Notes: generated by a model not told the origin, from the sequence alone. A DNA stretch of 64,000 bases from an uncultured Flavobacteriales bacterium (GCA_946480085.1 CAMLHZ010000003.1:62001-126000); one strand, 5' to 3'. Shown: positions 35,501-43,987, counted from the first letter of the stretch. Made by a program: numbers and translations.

Positions 35501-36938
35501 AGTTGTAATGACAGCAGCAGTTGCTTCCCTCGGATTCTTGCCCATGGCACTTTCTCACGGAAGCGGTGCAGAGGTTCAAAAACCATTGGCAACCGTTGTT
35601 ATTGGTGGATTAATTACTGCCACATTACTCACTTTGGTAGTGCTTCCATGCATTTATTACCTCACAAATAGACCGAAAGCCATGAACAAAAAGACAAGAT
35701 TCATCACCAAACCAATCGGAATCCTCATTCTTGGTTTACTGGTAGCGCAATTCGGATATGGACAAACTACCCTTTCATTGGATTCTGCATTGCAGGTTGC
35801 TTACTCAAACAATAAAAGTTTGCAATCCAAATCGAAACAAATCCAGTATTACGATCAGTTGAAGAAAACCAGTAGTGAATTGCCCAAAACAGATGTAAGT
35901 GTAATGATTGGTCAGTACAACAGTTATTACAAAGGCGATAACAACATTACCATTTCGCAAACCATTCCTTTTCCAACGGTATTTGTTGCAAAGTCGAATT
36001 TAGCACAATCTCAATCCGAAGGGGCTACTTTGGCACTTGCAGTATCTAAAAATGAGTTGACCTTCGAAATTCGTCAGCTCTACACGCAAAGTACCTACTG
36101 GAATTCCTACAAAAAACTGTTAGCAAAGCAAGACACCTTGTTGCAACGTTTTGCAAAAGCAACCGATTTGAATTATCAGACAGGAGAAGGATCATTACTC
36201 GAAAAAACAACCGTTGAAACTCGTTTGAATGAGGTGCATAGTAAGCAGAATCAAGTAGATGCCGAGTTGAATGGAATAGCCCGAAGATTACAGTTTTTGT
36301 TAGGTTCTAAAACGTCTGTTCAATTCGAAGTAAGCGCGCTCACTCCACTAAACATGATTTCGTTGCAAGATACATCGGCATTGAAAAACAATCCACAAGC
36401 CGAGTATTTGGAACAGCAGATTGCCATTGCAGAAAATGAGCGAAAACTTATGACCAATTCGGCTCTTCCGGAGTTTCGGGTAGGCTATTTCAATCAAACA
36501 CTATACGGTGGGTTGCTTGCTGAAAATTCAACCCAGTTGGCAGGACGTTCAGATCGTTTTCAAGGATTTCAGGTTGGTTTAACCATTCCGCTTTGGTTTG
36601 GTCCTGATCTAAACAAAGCTAAAGCCGCTTCCATTAATCGGGACGTGAAAAGTTTGGAGTACGAGAGTTATTTGAACGGATTACAAAGCGAGTACGAAAA
36701 GGCACTAATGAAAGTACAATCGAGTAAAAACCTAATGGATTATTACACCACTTCAGCCATGCCGAATGCCGAACTGATTGAAAAGCAATCCATCAAATCA
36801 TTCGAATTGGGTGAAATCAATTTCACGACACATTTATTAAATACACAGCAAACAATAGCTATTGGTGAAGGGTACTTAAACGCAGTAATCGAATACAATT
36901 CAAGCCTGCTTTACCTGAACTACCTAATGGCTGAATGA
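32568..36938 (+). CDS. CusA/CzcA-type RND pump fused to TolC-like channel
   Basis: A 1456-residue fusion of two efflux parts. Residues 1 to about 1035 are the heavy-metal RND transporter: start MLDAVIRFSIRNKLIIGML, FDGV-like IVDGAVIIVEAT in the proton relay, and late GVAVLNGIVLIGEFN. At about residue 1039 comes MNKKTRFITKPIGI, an internal signal-peptide-like segment ending QFGYGQ. Residues 1065-1456 are a TolC/CusC-type channel (TTLSLDSALQVAY, TSSELPKTDVSVM). With the adaptor at 36955, it would form a complete Cu/Ag or Zn/Co export complex from periplasm to outside. Such fusion is known in Bacteroidota. Confidence 0.92.
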   Translation: MLDAVIRFSIRNKLIIGMLMLALVGWGSYSLTRLPIDAVPDITNNQIQIITSAPSQSAQDIERLVTYPVEQSVATIPEIEEVRSFSRFGLSVVTVVFKDGVDIYQARQMVSERLTVAMNEIPSGVGIPELAPVTTGLGEIYQYTIHAKKGYEKKYSAMELRTIQDWIVRRQLLGVEGIADVSSFGGYLKQYEVALNPDKLNSLGITITDVFNALEKNNQNTGGAYIDKKPNAWYIRSEGLIGSIEDIKRIVVKQMDNGLPVLIRDVAQVRFGNAIRYGALTYNDKGEAVGGIVMMLKGANSSQVIANVKKRIAQIEKTLPKGVRIEPFLDRTKLVDSAIGTVSKNLLEGALIVIFILVLFLGNFRAGLIVASVIPLAMLFAISLMNLFGVSGNLMSLGAIDFGLIVDGAVIIVEATLHHMKHLQVDRNLTQHEMDKEVYKSASKIRSSAAFGEIIILIVYLPILALVGIEGKMFKPMAQTVSFAILGAFLLSLTYVPMMSALFLSKNTKHKRNFSDRLVDAIQRVYNPIINKALNVPKWIIGSAVVLFVASLLLFTKLGAEFLPSLDEGDFAVETRVMSGSSLEETIDASNKGSKILLERFPDEVEMVVGKIGSGEIPTDPMPIEACDMMVILKDKSNWTKTKDKDELANLMTEELEDVPGVTFGFQQPIQMRFNELMTGARQDVVIKVYGEDLDMLTSYSKKIAGIVGTIDGATDLYLENVKGARQILISYDRDALARFGLNIEDINTVINSAFAGQSAGLVYEGEKRFDLVVRMEKELRTSIEDVQNLYVKAPNGNQIPLSQVASVCFDDLAPIQIQRDDAKRRITIGFNVRGRDVESLVKELQQKVEQNVDFAPGYYPTYGGTFENLQEARGRLSIAVPVALLLILMLLYFTFSSMRQSLLIFSAIPLSAIGGVVALWLRDMPFSISAGVGFIALFGVAVLNGIVLIGEFNHLKKEGIDDVKERILKATQTRLRPVVMTAAVASLGFLPMALSHGSGAEVQKPLATVVIGGLITATLLTLVVLPCIYYLTNRPKAMNKKTRFITKPIGILILGLLVAQFGYGQTTLSLDSALQVAYSNNKSLQSKSKQIQYYDQLKKTSSELPKTDVSVMIGQYNSYYKGDNNITISQTIPFPTVFVAKSNLAQSQSEGATLALAVSKNELTFEIRQLYTQSTYWNSYKKLLAKQDTLLQRFAKATDLNYQTGEGSLLEKTTVETRLNEVHSKQNQVDAELNGIARRLQFLLGSKTSVQFEVSALTPLNMISLQDTSALKNNPQAEYLEQQIAIAENERKLMTNSALPEFRVGYFNQTLYGGLLAENSTQLAGRSDRFQGFQVGLTIPLWFGPDLNKAKAASINRDVKSLEYESYLNGLQSEYEKALMKVQSSKNLMDYYTTSAMPNAELIEKQSIKSFELGEINFTTHLLNTQQTIAIGEGYLNAVIEYNSSLLYLNYLMAE

Positions 36939-36954
36939 TAGAAAAATTAGAGAT

Positions 36955-38133
36955 ATGAAAACGAATTGGTTAATATATTTAGCGTTCCTTGGTTTACTTG
37001 CATCTTGCGGAGGTGAAGAAGCAAGCACGGAACCGAAAGAAGAACATCACGACGAACAAGCTGAAACAGTTGAATTGACACAGGCGCAATATGAATCTGC
37101 TGAAATTTCACTGGGAAGTATCGAAAAACGAAGCATTAGTGGAGTTATTTCTGTGAACGGCTTTTTAGATGTTCCGCCTCAAAGTAAAGTTTCTGTTTCC
37201 GCACCCATGGCAGGGTTCGTAAAATCTACACAGTTATTGCCAGGTTCAAAAGTTTCAAAAGGACAAGTTGTTGCCATCATGGAAAATCAGGACTACATCC
37301 AATTGCAACAAGAGTATTTGGAAAACTACGGACAACTGGAGTTTCTGAATTCAGAGTACGAGCGTCAAAAAGAATTGGCAAAGGAAAACATAAATGCCAA
37401 AAAATCATTGGAACAGGCGAAGGCAAATTACCTGTCTGCAAAAGGGCGCATTGAAGGGTTAAAATCCCGATTGGAACTGTTGAAAATCAATGTCAATAAA
37501 CTTCAAAACGGAAAAATTCAGAACACCATCAATCTGTATTCTCCGATTTCGGGGTACGTTACCAAAGTAAACACCAATATTGGGGCATTTGTGAACCCAA
37601 CCGATGTGCTAATTGAAATTGTAAACACCGCAGAGTTACACGTTGAATTGACTGTTTACGAAAAAGACATTCCCTCTATTCGTGAAGGACAACGGGTATT
37701 GTTCAGTTTGACCAATGAAACGAAGGAGCGTGAAGCACGTGTAAAATTGATTGGAAGAGAAATCAACAGTGAACGCAGTGTAGAAATCCATTGCGACATC
37801 ACCAAAAACGACAAAGAGTTGATTCCTGGAATGTACTTGAAAGCCGTGGTTGAAACAGATAATGCCATGGTTACTGCCGTGCCTGAAAGTGCCATTGTCA
37901 CTTATGAGGGTAAATCCTACATTTTCATCAAAGAAAAAGAACATCAGGAAGGCAAAGAGAAAAACGTTGTCTTCAAAATGGTGGAAATTGTTGTTGGAAA
38001 AGCAGAAGCAGGTTTCGTTGCAATCACACTTCCTGAAGGATTCGATTTGAGAAAGCAATTGGTAGTGCGTGGAGCATACAGTTTGTTAGCAAAAATGAAA
38101 AATTCCGAGGAAGAAGGCGGACATGCTCATTAA
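36955..38133 (+). CDS. Periplasmic adaptor of the RND pump (CusB/CzcB-like)
   Basis: A 392-residue membrane-fusion lipoprotein (lipobox LLASC, Cys18). It has a His-rich start (EEHHDEQ), the lipoyl halves VSVSAPMAGFVKST and LYSPISGYVTKVNTN either side of a coiled-coil hairpin (about 120-180), and a beta-barrel region. It bridges the inner-membrane pump and the outer channel. It follows the pump gene by 16 bp. The C-terminal HAH end may add metal binding. Confidence 0.9.
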   Translation: MKTNWLIYLAFLGLLASCGGEEASTEPKEEHHDEQAETVELTQAQYESAEISLGSIEKRSISGVISVNGFLDVPPQSKVSVSAPMAGFVKSTQLLPGSKVSKGQVVAIMENQDYIQLQQEYLENYGQLEFLNSEYERQKELAKENINAKKSLEQAKANYLSAKGRIEGLKSRLELLKINVNKLQNGKIQNTINLYSPISGYVTKVNTNIGAFVNPTDVLIEIVNTAELHVELTVYEKDIPSIREGQRVLFSLTNETKEREARVKLIGREINSERSVEIHCDITKNDKELIPGMYLKAVVETDNAMVTAVPESAIVTYEGKSYIFIKEKEHQEGKEKNVVFKMVEIVVGKAEAGFVAITLPEGFDLRKQLVVRGAYSLLAKMKNSEEEGGHAH

Positions 38134-38221
38134 TAATCTTGGGGCAAAGGCTTGGAGGATCTTAACATGAAGTAATGACTTTTTCATCTCTGAGTTCTTT
38201 GCCCTTATTCAATTAAAAGAT

Positions 38222-40249
38222 ATGATTAGTAAAGATCCAAATCACGTTCATACCTACGATGCACAGGGCAGAATGACGTGCTGTTCGTTGGAAGAAAAGA
38301 TAGATGCCAAAACGGGTACTCCACACAGTTGTTGTGAGGTTCATGAACAAGAAGCAGAAGACGGGCACGATCATTCTCACGGAGAAAAACCGAGTTGGAT
38401 GCAGTACGCTCCTGCAATCGTAAGTTTCACACTTTTGTTAACGGGAATATTGTTCGAACAGGTCTTCAAACCTGCTTTTTTCAAAGATCCCATCAAACTC
38501 ATTTGGTATTTAGTGGCATACGTTCCCGTTGGCTTACCTGTGATGATCGATGCAGTTAAATCCATCGCAAAAGGAGCATTCTTTTCCGAGTTCTTCCTGA
38601 TGACCATTGCCACAGTCGGTGCGTTTTTTATTGGCGAATATTCCGAAGGAGTTGCCGTAATGGTATTCTATTCCATAGGCGAATTGTTTCAATCATTAGC
38701 CGTACAGAAAGCCAAACGAAGCATCAAAGCCTTGCTTGATATTCGACCTGATACCGTCAATGTTTTGCGGGATGGACAGTTGAAAAGTGTTTCCCCTTCA
38801 GAAGTTCAGATCGGAGAAGTCATTCAGGTAAAGTCAGGAGAAAAAGTAGCATTAGACGGTGAATTGATTTCCGATACTGCCTCATTCAATACCGCTGCAT
38901 TAACGGGTGAAAGCAAACCCGATAACAAAGCAAAAGGCGAAACCATATTGGCAGGAATGATCAACCTTCAATCTGTTTCAGATATTCGGGTTACTGCTTT
39001 GTTCAAAGACAGCAAGCTTTCCAAAATATTGGCAATGGTTCAGGATGCCACTTCACGCAAATCCCAAACCCAATTGTTCATTTCAAAGTTTGCAAAAGTC
39101 TATACACCAATCGTGGTGTTTCTGGCGGTCGGAATCTGCTTACTTCCTTCTTTGTTCGTGTCTGATTATCAATTTTCAGACTGGTTGTACCGAGCATTGG
39201 TATTCTTGGTGATTTCCTGTCCGTGTGCATTAGTGATTTCCATTCCATTGGGCTATTTCGGCGGAATCGGTTTGGCATCCCGAAACGGAATCCTGTTCAA
39301 AGGTTCCAATTACTTGGATGTAATGACCAAGATTGATACTGTGGTGATGGACAAAACAGGTACACTGACCAAAGGCGTTTTCAACGTGCAAGAAGTTGTT
39401 GCCGGAGGAATCGATCCAATGGAATTGTTGAGGCTTACTGCATTCATTGAAAGCAAATCAACACATCCTATAGCTTCAGCAATAGTTCAATTTGCAGGAG
39501 ATTCACCTAACAATGCTACAATCCAGCAAGTCGAAGAGATTTCGGGACATGGTTTGAAAGGAATAATAGATGGAAAAGAGGTTTTAGCAGGGAATTTAAA
39601 GCTGTTGAAGAAATTTGCTATTGCTTTCGATTCCGAACTAGAACAGATTGTAGAAACTATTGTGGTAGTTGCCATAAATGGAAAATATGCGGGTTACATC
39701 ACCATTGCAGACGAAATCAAAGAAGATGCCGAGCAAGCAATCAAAGATTTGCACGGTTTAGGAATCAAAACAGTTATGCTTTCAGGCGACAAGCTAAGCA
39801 TCGTAAATAAAGTAGCTAAAGCACTTTCAGTTGATGAAGCTTTTGGTGATTTACTTCCCGAACATAAAGTAGAAAAAGTACAGGCGTTGAAGGATCAGAA
39901 AAGAACCCTTGCCTTTGTGGGCGATGGTGTGAACGATGCTCCAGTAATTGCTTTAGCAGATGCAGGAATTGCCATGGGCGGTTTGGGAAGCGATGCAACC
40001 ATTGAAACCGCTGATATTGTCATTCAGAACGATGAACCGTCAAAAATTGTTTCGGCAATCAAAATCGGGAAACTCACAAAGAAGATCGTTTGGCAAAACA
40101 TCATGTTGGCAATGGGGGTTAAAGTGATTGTTTTAGCTCTTGGTGCGGGAGGAATAGCAACCCTATGGGAAGCCGTTTTTGCCGATGTCGGAGTAGCGTT
40201 ATTAGCCATTCTGAATGCTGTTAGAATTCAAAGGGTGAAACTGGTTTAG
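38222..40249 (+). CDS. Zn/Cd-type P-type ATPase
   Basis: A 675-residue metal-exporting P1B ATPase. The first 60 residues are Cys- and His-rich (CCSLEEK, HSCCEVHEQ, HDHSHGE) but lack a classical HMA domain. Metal-binding membrane motif SCPCALVISIP (CPC about 333-335), phosphorylation Asp377 in DKTGTLTKG, TGES and GDGVNDAP are present. The SCPCALVISIP and terminal DVGVALLAILNAVR patterns fit the Zn/Cd/Pb subgroup rather than the Cu subgroup. It would move metal from cytoplasm to periplasm for the RND pump to take further. Confidence 0.92.
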   Translation: MISKDPNHVHTYDAQGRMTCCSLEEKIDAKTGTPHSCCEVHEQEAEDGHDHSHGEKPSWMQYAPAIVSFTLLLTGILFEQVFKPAFFKDPIKLIWYLVAYVPVGLPVMIDAVKSIAKGAFFSEFFLMTIATVGAFFIGEYSEGVAVMVFYSIGELFQSLAVQKAKRSIKALLDIRPDTVNVLRDGQLKSVSPSEVQIGEVIQVKSGEKVALDGELISDTASFNTAALTGESKPDNKAKGETILAGMINLQSVSDIRVTALFKDSKLSKILAMVQDATSRKSQTQLFISKFAKVYTPIVVFLAVGICLLPSLFVSDYQFSDWLYRALVFLVISCPCALVISIPLGYFGGIGLASRNGILFKGSNYLDVMTKIDTVVMDKTGTLTKGVFNVQEVVAGGIDPMELLRLTAFIESKSTHPIASAIVQFAGDSPNNATIQQVEEISGHGLKGIIDGKEVLAGNLKLLKKFAIAFDSELEQIVETIVVVAINGKYAGYITIADEIKEDAEQAIKDLHGLGIKTVMLSGDKLSIVNKVAKALSVDEAFGDLLPEHKVEKVQALKDQKRTLAFVGDGVNDAPVIALADAGIAMGGLGSDATIETADIVIQNDEPSKIVSAIKIGKLTKKIVWQNIMLAMGVKVIVLALGAGGIATLWEAVFADVGVALLAILNAVRIQRVKLV

Positions 40250-40312
40250 GTTTCATTGGAACTATATAAAATGGTAGATTTATGCATCTACTTTAAACTA
40301 AAAAAGTCAAGT

Positions 40313-40804
40313 ATGAAAAAACAACTACTGGTTCTTTCCATGCTATTATTTACAGTAATATCATTTGCACAGGAACAAAAAAAGCTGCCGTCGGTATCAT
40401 TAAACACAGTTGACGGAGAACAGGTTAATACAGGGAATTTAGGTATTAAAGGACCAATTATTATTACGTTTTGGGCATCGTGGTGTCCAACTTGTAAAAG
40501 AGAAATGGGAACATTAAACGAACTCTATGCCGATTGGCAGGAAGAAACAGGAGTTACCATTGTAGCAGTATCGGTTGATGATGAAAAGACAAAAAACAAT
40601 GTTCCGACTTTGGTAAACGCAAATGGTTGGGAATTCTTAGTTTTGATGGACTCAAATAGCGATTTTAAAAGAGCAATGGGCGTTAGTAATACTCCCCACA
40701 CCTTTTTGATCAACGAGAGTGGCGAGATTGTTTATACCAGAAACAATTATTCTCCTGGCGATGAAGACTTGTTGTATGAAGCATTATTAAAACTTAAAAA
40801 ATAG
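40313..40804 (+). CDS. TlpA-family thiol-disulfide protein
   Basis: 163 residues from ATG 40313, which opens into the signal peptide (KKQLLVLSMLL to SFAQ); earlier codons lack this character. Thioredoxin fold with WCPTC, the cis-Pro loop SNTPHTFLINE and a VSVDDEK stretch. Predicted periplasmic; may reduce or protect Cys of metal proteins. It lies 64 bp after the P-type ATPase and 4 bp before an HMA-like protein, so one operon. Confidence 0.88.
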   Translation: MKKQLLVLSMLLFTVISFAQEQKKLPSVSLNTVDGEQVNTGNLGIKGPIIITFWASWCPTCKREMGTLNELYADWQEETGVTIVAVSVDDEKTKNNVPTLVNANGWEFLVLMDSNSDFKRAMGVSNTPHTFLINESGEIVYTRNNYSPGDEDLLYEALLKLKK

Positions 40805-40807
40805 AAG

Positions 40808-41158
40808 ATGAGAACAATATTATTTATAGCATTTTTATTTGCTACTCAACTAGTTGTAGCACAGAAAGCACCGAAAAGACAAACAATCACAGTTAAAACT
40901 CCGAACACATGCAGTCATTGTAAAGTATGTGAAACGTGTGGAGGGAAATTGGAAAGTGAAATGGTTTTTGTGAAAGGAATCCAGTTGGTAACTTACAACG
41001 AAGCTGACCAAACGACAACTGTAGTTTATTGGACTAAGAAAATCACACCTGAACAAATTCGTAAAGAGATTTCACTACTTGGTTTTGATGCCGATGAAGT
41101 GAAAGCTGATCCAAATGGTTACAAGCAACGTGATGGTTGTTGCAAAGGAGAAGAATAG
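40808..41158 (+). CDS. Exported HMA-like metal-binding protein
   Basis: A 116-residue protein with signal peptide ending VVAQ, then a Cys-rich start CSHCKVCETCGGKLE (four Cys) leading into an HMA-type fold (ITPEQIRKEISLLGFDADE), and a C-terminal CCKGE. It is a likely periplasmic copper or mercury chaperone. Gap to the TlpA gene is 4 bp; its 3' end is 20 bp before the methyltransferase start. Confidence 0.8.
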   Translation: MRTILFIAFLFATQLVVAQKAPKRQTITVKTPNTCSHCKVCETCGGKLESEMVFVKGIQLVTYNEADQTTTVVYWTKKITPEQIRKEISLLGFDADEVKADPNGYKQRDGCCKGEE

Positions 41159-41177
41159 AAAATTGATAAAATCAGAA

Positions 41178-41792
41178 ATGGAAAACATGGATAACAAGGG
41201 ACATTGGGAAACAGTTTATGAAACAAAAACATCCGACCAAGTAAGTTGGACACAGGAAGTTCCAAAAACGTCTCTTGAATTTATAGGCTCGTTGAATTTG
41301 GAAAAATCTGCACGCATCATCGATATTGGTGGTGGAGACAGCAAACTGGTTGATTTCTTATTGGAAGATGGTTTTGAAAACATTACCGTCTTGGATATTT
41401 CAGAAAAAGCACTGGAACGAGCTAAGGAAAGATTGGGATCAAAAGCCGATTTAGTGAATTGGGTCGTGAGTGATATTACAGCGTTTGAACCCAACACGAC
41501 ATTTGACGTTTGGCACGACAGAGCTGCTTTTCACTTTTTGACCACTACGGAACAAATTGAAAAGTACATGACAACTGCCCGAAATTCTGTAACGGGTTAT
41601 TTAACTATCGGAACGTTCTCCGAAAATGGTCCGAAAAAATGCAGTGGGTTAGACATCAAGCAGTACAGTGAAGAAACATTGACTGCCGAATTGCAAAACG
41701 GATTTGAAAAGATTCGCTGTATAACCGAGGATCATACAACACCATTTGATACCACACAAAATTTCCTGTTTTGTAGTTTCCGCAAGAGTTAA
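41178..41792 (+). CDS. Class I SAM-dependent methyltransferase
   Basis: A 204-residue enzyme from the ATG at 41178 (ATG 41187 is possible; an upstream start at 41115 would overlap the previous gene). SAM-binding motif I IIDIGGGDSKLV (about 51-62), then LDISEKALERAK and DVWHDRAAFHFL. The substrate is unknown; related proteins are often annotated simply as methyltransferases. Placed between an HMA-like protein and a MerC-like protein, it may methylate a metal or metalloid, but nothing in the sequence shows this. Confidence 0.85.
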   Translation: MENMDNKGHWETVYETKTSDQVSWTQEVPKTSLEFIGSLNLEKSARIIDIGGGDSKLVDFLLEDGFENITVLDISEKALERAKERLGSKADLVNWVVSDITAFEPNTTFDVWHDRAAFHFLTTTEQIEKYMTTARNSVTGYLTIGTFSENGPKKCSGLDIKQYSEETLTAELQNGFEKIRCITEDHTTPFDTTQNFLFCSFRKS

Positions 41793-41812
41793 ATAACCTA
41801 TTATTTGTGATA

Positions 41813-42409
41813 ATGAGTAAGGCTAAAAATTTAAGCAAATGGGGTGTAATTGGAATGCTGTTAGTGGCAATTCTCTCACCGTGCTGTTTTCCAATATTTG
41901 CGCTAGCTGCATCTGCACTTGGTTTGGGTAGTTTCGAGGTTTTCGGTGGTTGGACAATGTGGATTTTTCAAATAATGGTCGTTGTATCATTGGTTGGTTT
42001 TTTCATTTCATACAGGAAACACAGATGTATGTATCCGCTCATGATTGCAATTCCAAGTGCCATTCTGATCTTTTACGGATACCATTTCAACAATAGCAAA
42101 TACTGGGTCTATTTCCTTTATGCAGGAATGCTAGGACTGTTGGTTGCAACAATTGTAGATTATTATCGCCACAGATTACATGGTCGTTGTTGTGATTCAG
42201 ATGAGGAAGTAGAATTGCATTCCACCATTACTTGTCCCAACTGCGGACACAAAAAGGATGAAATCATGCCCACGGATGCATGTACTTATTTTTACGACTG
42301 TGAGAAGTGCAAAACAGTTCTAAAACCGTTGGAGGGTGATTGTTGCGTTTATTGCAGTTACGGAACAGTGAAATGTCCACCCATTCAAAAAGGAGAAAGT
42401 TGCTGTTAA
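41813..42409 (+). CDS. MerC-like membrane protein fused to GDCCVxC domain
   Basis: A 198-residue protein from ATG 41813 (a GTG at 41807 is the alternative). Residues 1-120 have four helices of the MerC mercury-transport type, with the Cys pair SPCCFPIF in the first helix. Residues 127-198 are a GDCCVxC domain (STITCPNCGHKKDE, DACTYFYDCEKCKTVL, GDCCVYCSYGTVKCPP). In other bacteria that motif can hold selenocysteine; here it is Cys. Probably a mercury or copper uptake or buffering protein. It is the last cargo gene before the right end repeat. Confidence 0.85.
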   Translation: MSKAKNLSKWGVIGMLLVAILSPCCFPIFALAASALGLGSFEVFGGWTMWIFQIMVVVSLVGFFISYRKHRCMYPLMIAIPSAILIFYGYHFNNSKYWVYFLYAGMLGLLVATIVDYYRHRLHGRCCDSDEEVELHSTITCPNCGHKKDEIMPTDACTYFYDCEKCKTVLKPLEGDCCVYCSYGTVKCPPIQKGESCC

Positions 42410-42793
42410 ACACCATGCATCTGCTACTTTAACCCCTGAGAACGGGAATTAGAGGGAATATAGAGGATTATTTATAACCCTCTGGGAACGTTGGGAGTAC
42501 AATAGTACCCTTATTCGTACCCTAAACTCAATGATTATTCTTAAATCATTGATAAATAGCATTTTAAATCTGTGTTTTGATTCTTTATTTGTTCCACATA
42601 GTCACATAGACTTTTCGCATAGAAACATAGTTGATTTAGAATATGCTGTGTTAACCTCATTGGTGTCTGGTTTTAATATTTTAGCTATTAAAACCGATGT
42701 GCCTAAGTCAAAACTATTTGAAGGATGTGTTTCAATAACACTTTAGTTCCTCATTTGAAACTATTTGGTACGATTTTACGTTTAAGAAATCGC
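42410..42793. other. Right-end gap of the element
   Basis: This 384-bp stretch holds the right end repeat (42506-42532) and AT-rich sequence with no convincing gene. At 42593-42632 short CACATAG/CGCATAG/AAACATAG repeats occur, a pattern often seen in Flavobacteria intergenic DNA; a related AAACACATAG lies left of the element at 11230-11239. This could mark the pre-insertion locus. Confidence 0.5.
42506..42532. repeat. Right end of the integrated element (attR-like repeat)
   Basis: TACCCTTATTCGTACCC at 42506-42522 matches the left copy (11373-11389) at 15 of 17 positions in the same orientation, followed by TAAACT here and AAACT there. AAACTCAAT at 42524-42532 matches 11359-11367. A direct-oriented pair at both ends is what recombinase-mediated integration leaves. 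Confidence 0.5.
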
Positions 42794-43351
42794 ATGAAAT
42801 CTGTTGGATTGATTTTGCTACTCTGCCTATTCGTAGGACTCACATCTCCTGAAAAAACGGAACGTGTTGCCTTCGGTGTGCGCATTGGTTTGGTAGCGAA
42901 CGGACAGATGGTGAATTATGTTGCGATCAAATACAACGCTACCGGAACAATCAAAGAACAACGATTCTATACCCGAGATGAGTTTATTCATGTTCTTAGT
43001 GGCGATTGGCCGACGCCATACAATCCAACGATGACAAACTTGTTCGAACAGAACAAGATTGAAGGTGGTGTAATCTTCAAAAAGGAATTCATGAAGAAAT
43101 ACACCTACTGCGCTGCGTTTGATAGTTTATGGAAGATACGTTATGCTGATTATCCCGCAAGAGGTGGGCCAAACGAACGTGGTTGGAGTGTAGGAATTTA
43201 TAGTCCTTCGTTGAAACAAACCAAGTACCTGGCAGAACGTTATAACATTTCGTATTTAGATAACGATTATGTTATGGACACGAATTTTTGGCATTTGCTG
43301 CGTGATGTCACGGATTCGGTTTGGATAAAGGAGTATAAAGGTTTGAAATGA
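42794..43351 (+). CDS. Exported protein of unknown function
   Basis: About 185 residues from the ATG at 42794, chosen because it begins the hydrophobic signal segment KSVGLILLLCLFVGLT; upstream codons (42725) look like untranslated sequence. The mature part has no family I recognise; it is aromatic-rich (WPTPYNPTMTNLF, YADYPARGGPNERGW). Just outside the right end repeat, so it is probably backbone, and the element may have separated it from earlier neighbours. Confidence 0.6.
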   Translation: MKSVGLILLLCLFVGLTSPEKTERVAFGVRIGLVANGQMVNYVAIKYNATGTIKEQRFYTRDEFIHVLSGDWPTPYNPTMTNLFEQNKIEGGVIFKKEFMKKYTYCAAFDSLWKIRYADYPARGGPNERGWSVGIYSPSLKQTKYLAERYNISYLDNDYVMDTNFWHLLRDVTDSVWIKEYKGLK

Positions 43352-43371
43352 TGTTGATTGAAAATTGGTAG

Positions 43372-43400
43372 GGGCGGCCTTCGACTCCGCTCAGTCACCC
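43372..43400. repeat. Dispersed CTTCGACTCCGCTCAG element
   Basis: Contains CTTCGACTCCGCTCAG, an intergenic motif often repeated in Bacteroidota genomes. Only one copy noticed here, between two convergent genes. Confidence 0.35.
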
Positions 43401-43409
43401 TCACCCTTA

Positions 43410-43865
43410 TTAGTTTTTGAAAAATATATACGCATTCAACGACGTTGCAATTAACATCCATACCAAATAAGGCGCCAACCAAAAGGATTTTTCCTTTAAG
43501 CCTGGCCAGTATCTGTAGAACATCACCATGATGAGAATTGTCAAAGCGCTGATGATAATCAATCCAAAGGCAATGTTATGTGAATAGAAGAAAACCGGAT
43601 TCCATAATACATTGAGTACCCATTGAACAGCAAACATGATGTAAAAACCGCGTGAGTTAATCAATTTGGATCCGTAAGCCATGTAAATCGCAAAACAAAT
43701 CATAATGCTTGTCCAGGCGAACCCGAAGACCCAACCAGGAGGCGTCCATGGTGCCTTGTTCAAATTTGCATACCAATCTGAAGGAACACCATCGCTTGTA
43801 TAATAACTACCAATGGCCAATGCGGCAAAGTTCAAAACGATAAAAAACAGAATTCTGTAAACCAT
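43410..43865 (-). CDS. tspO: TspO/MBR family protein
   Basis: A 151-residue membrane protein with five helices and the Trp/Pro-rich family signature APWTPPGWVFGFAWT at about residues 38-52. Later motifs NVLWNPVFFY and YLVWMLIATSLN fit. Bacterial TspO proteins bind porphyrins and affect stress and tetrapyrrole handling. Length is normal (about 150-160). It stands alone; the adjacent genes converge or diverge. Confidence 0.92.
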   Translation of the reverse strand: MVYRILFFIVLNFAALAIGSYYTSDGVPSDWYANLNKAPWTPPGWVFGFAWTSIMICFAIYMAYGSKLINSRGFYIMFAVQWVLNVLWNPVFFYSHNIAFGLIIISALTILIMVMFYRYWPGLKEKSFWLAPYLVWMLIATSLNAYIFFKN

Positions 43866-43987
43866 ACTTCTTCAATTGTATTTCCTCTTTTATGTGGAAA
43901 CAGATCTTTTCCAAGGTAGGAATAATGATGAGGATATGGTGTTAAATCTTGCTAAGAAAAGTTGTATAGTTTACGTGTGCACTAAAA

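Noticed and set aside
40256..40312. Upstream start for the TlpA gene
   Set aside because: It would bury the signal peptide behind 19 unrelated residues.
42531..42746. Small ORF of 71 residues right of the element
   Set aside because: Composition is not protein-like, it has no leader, and it covers the end repeat and simple CATAG repeats.
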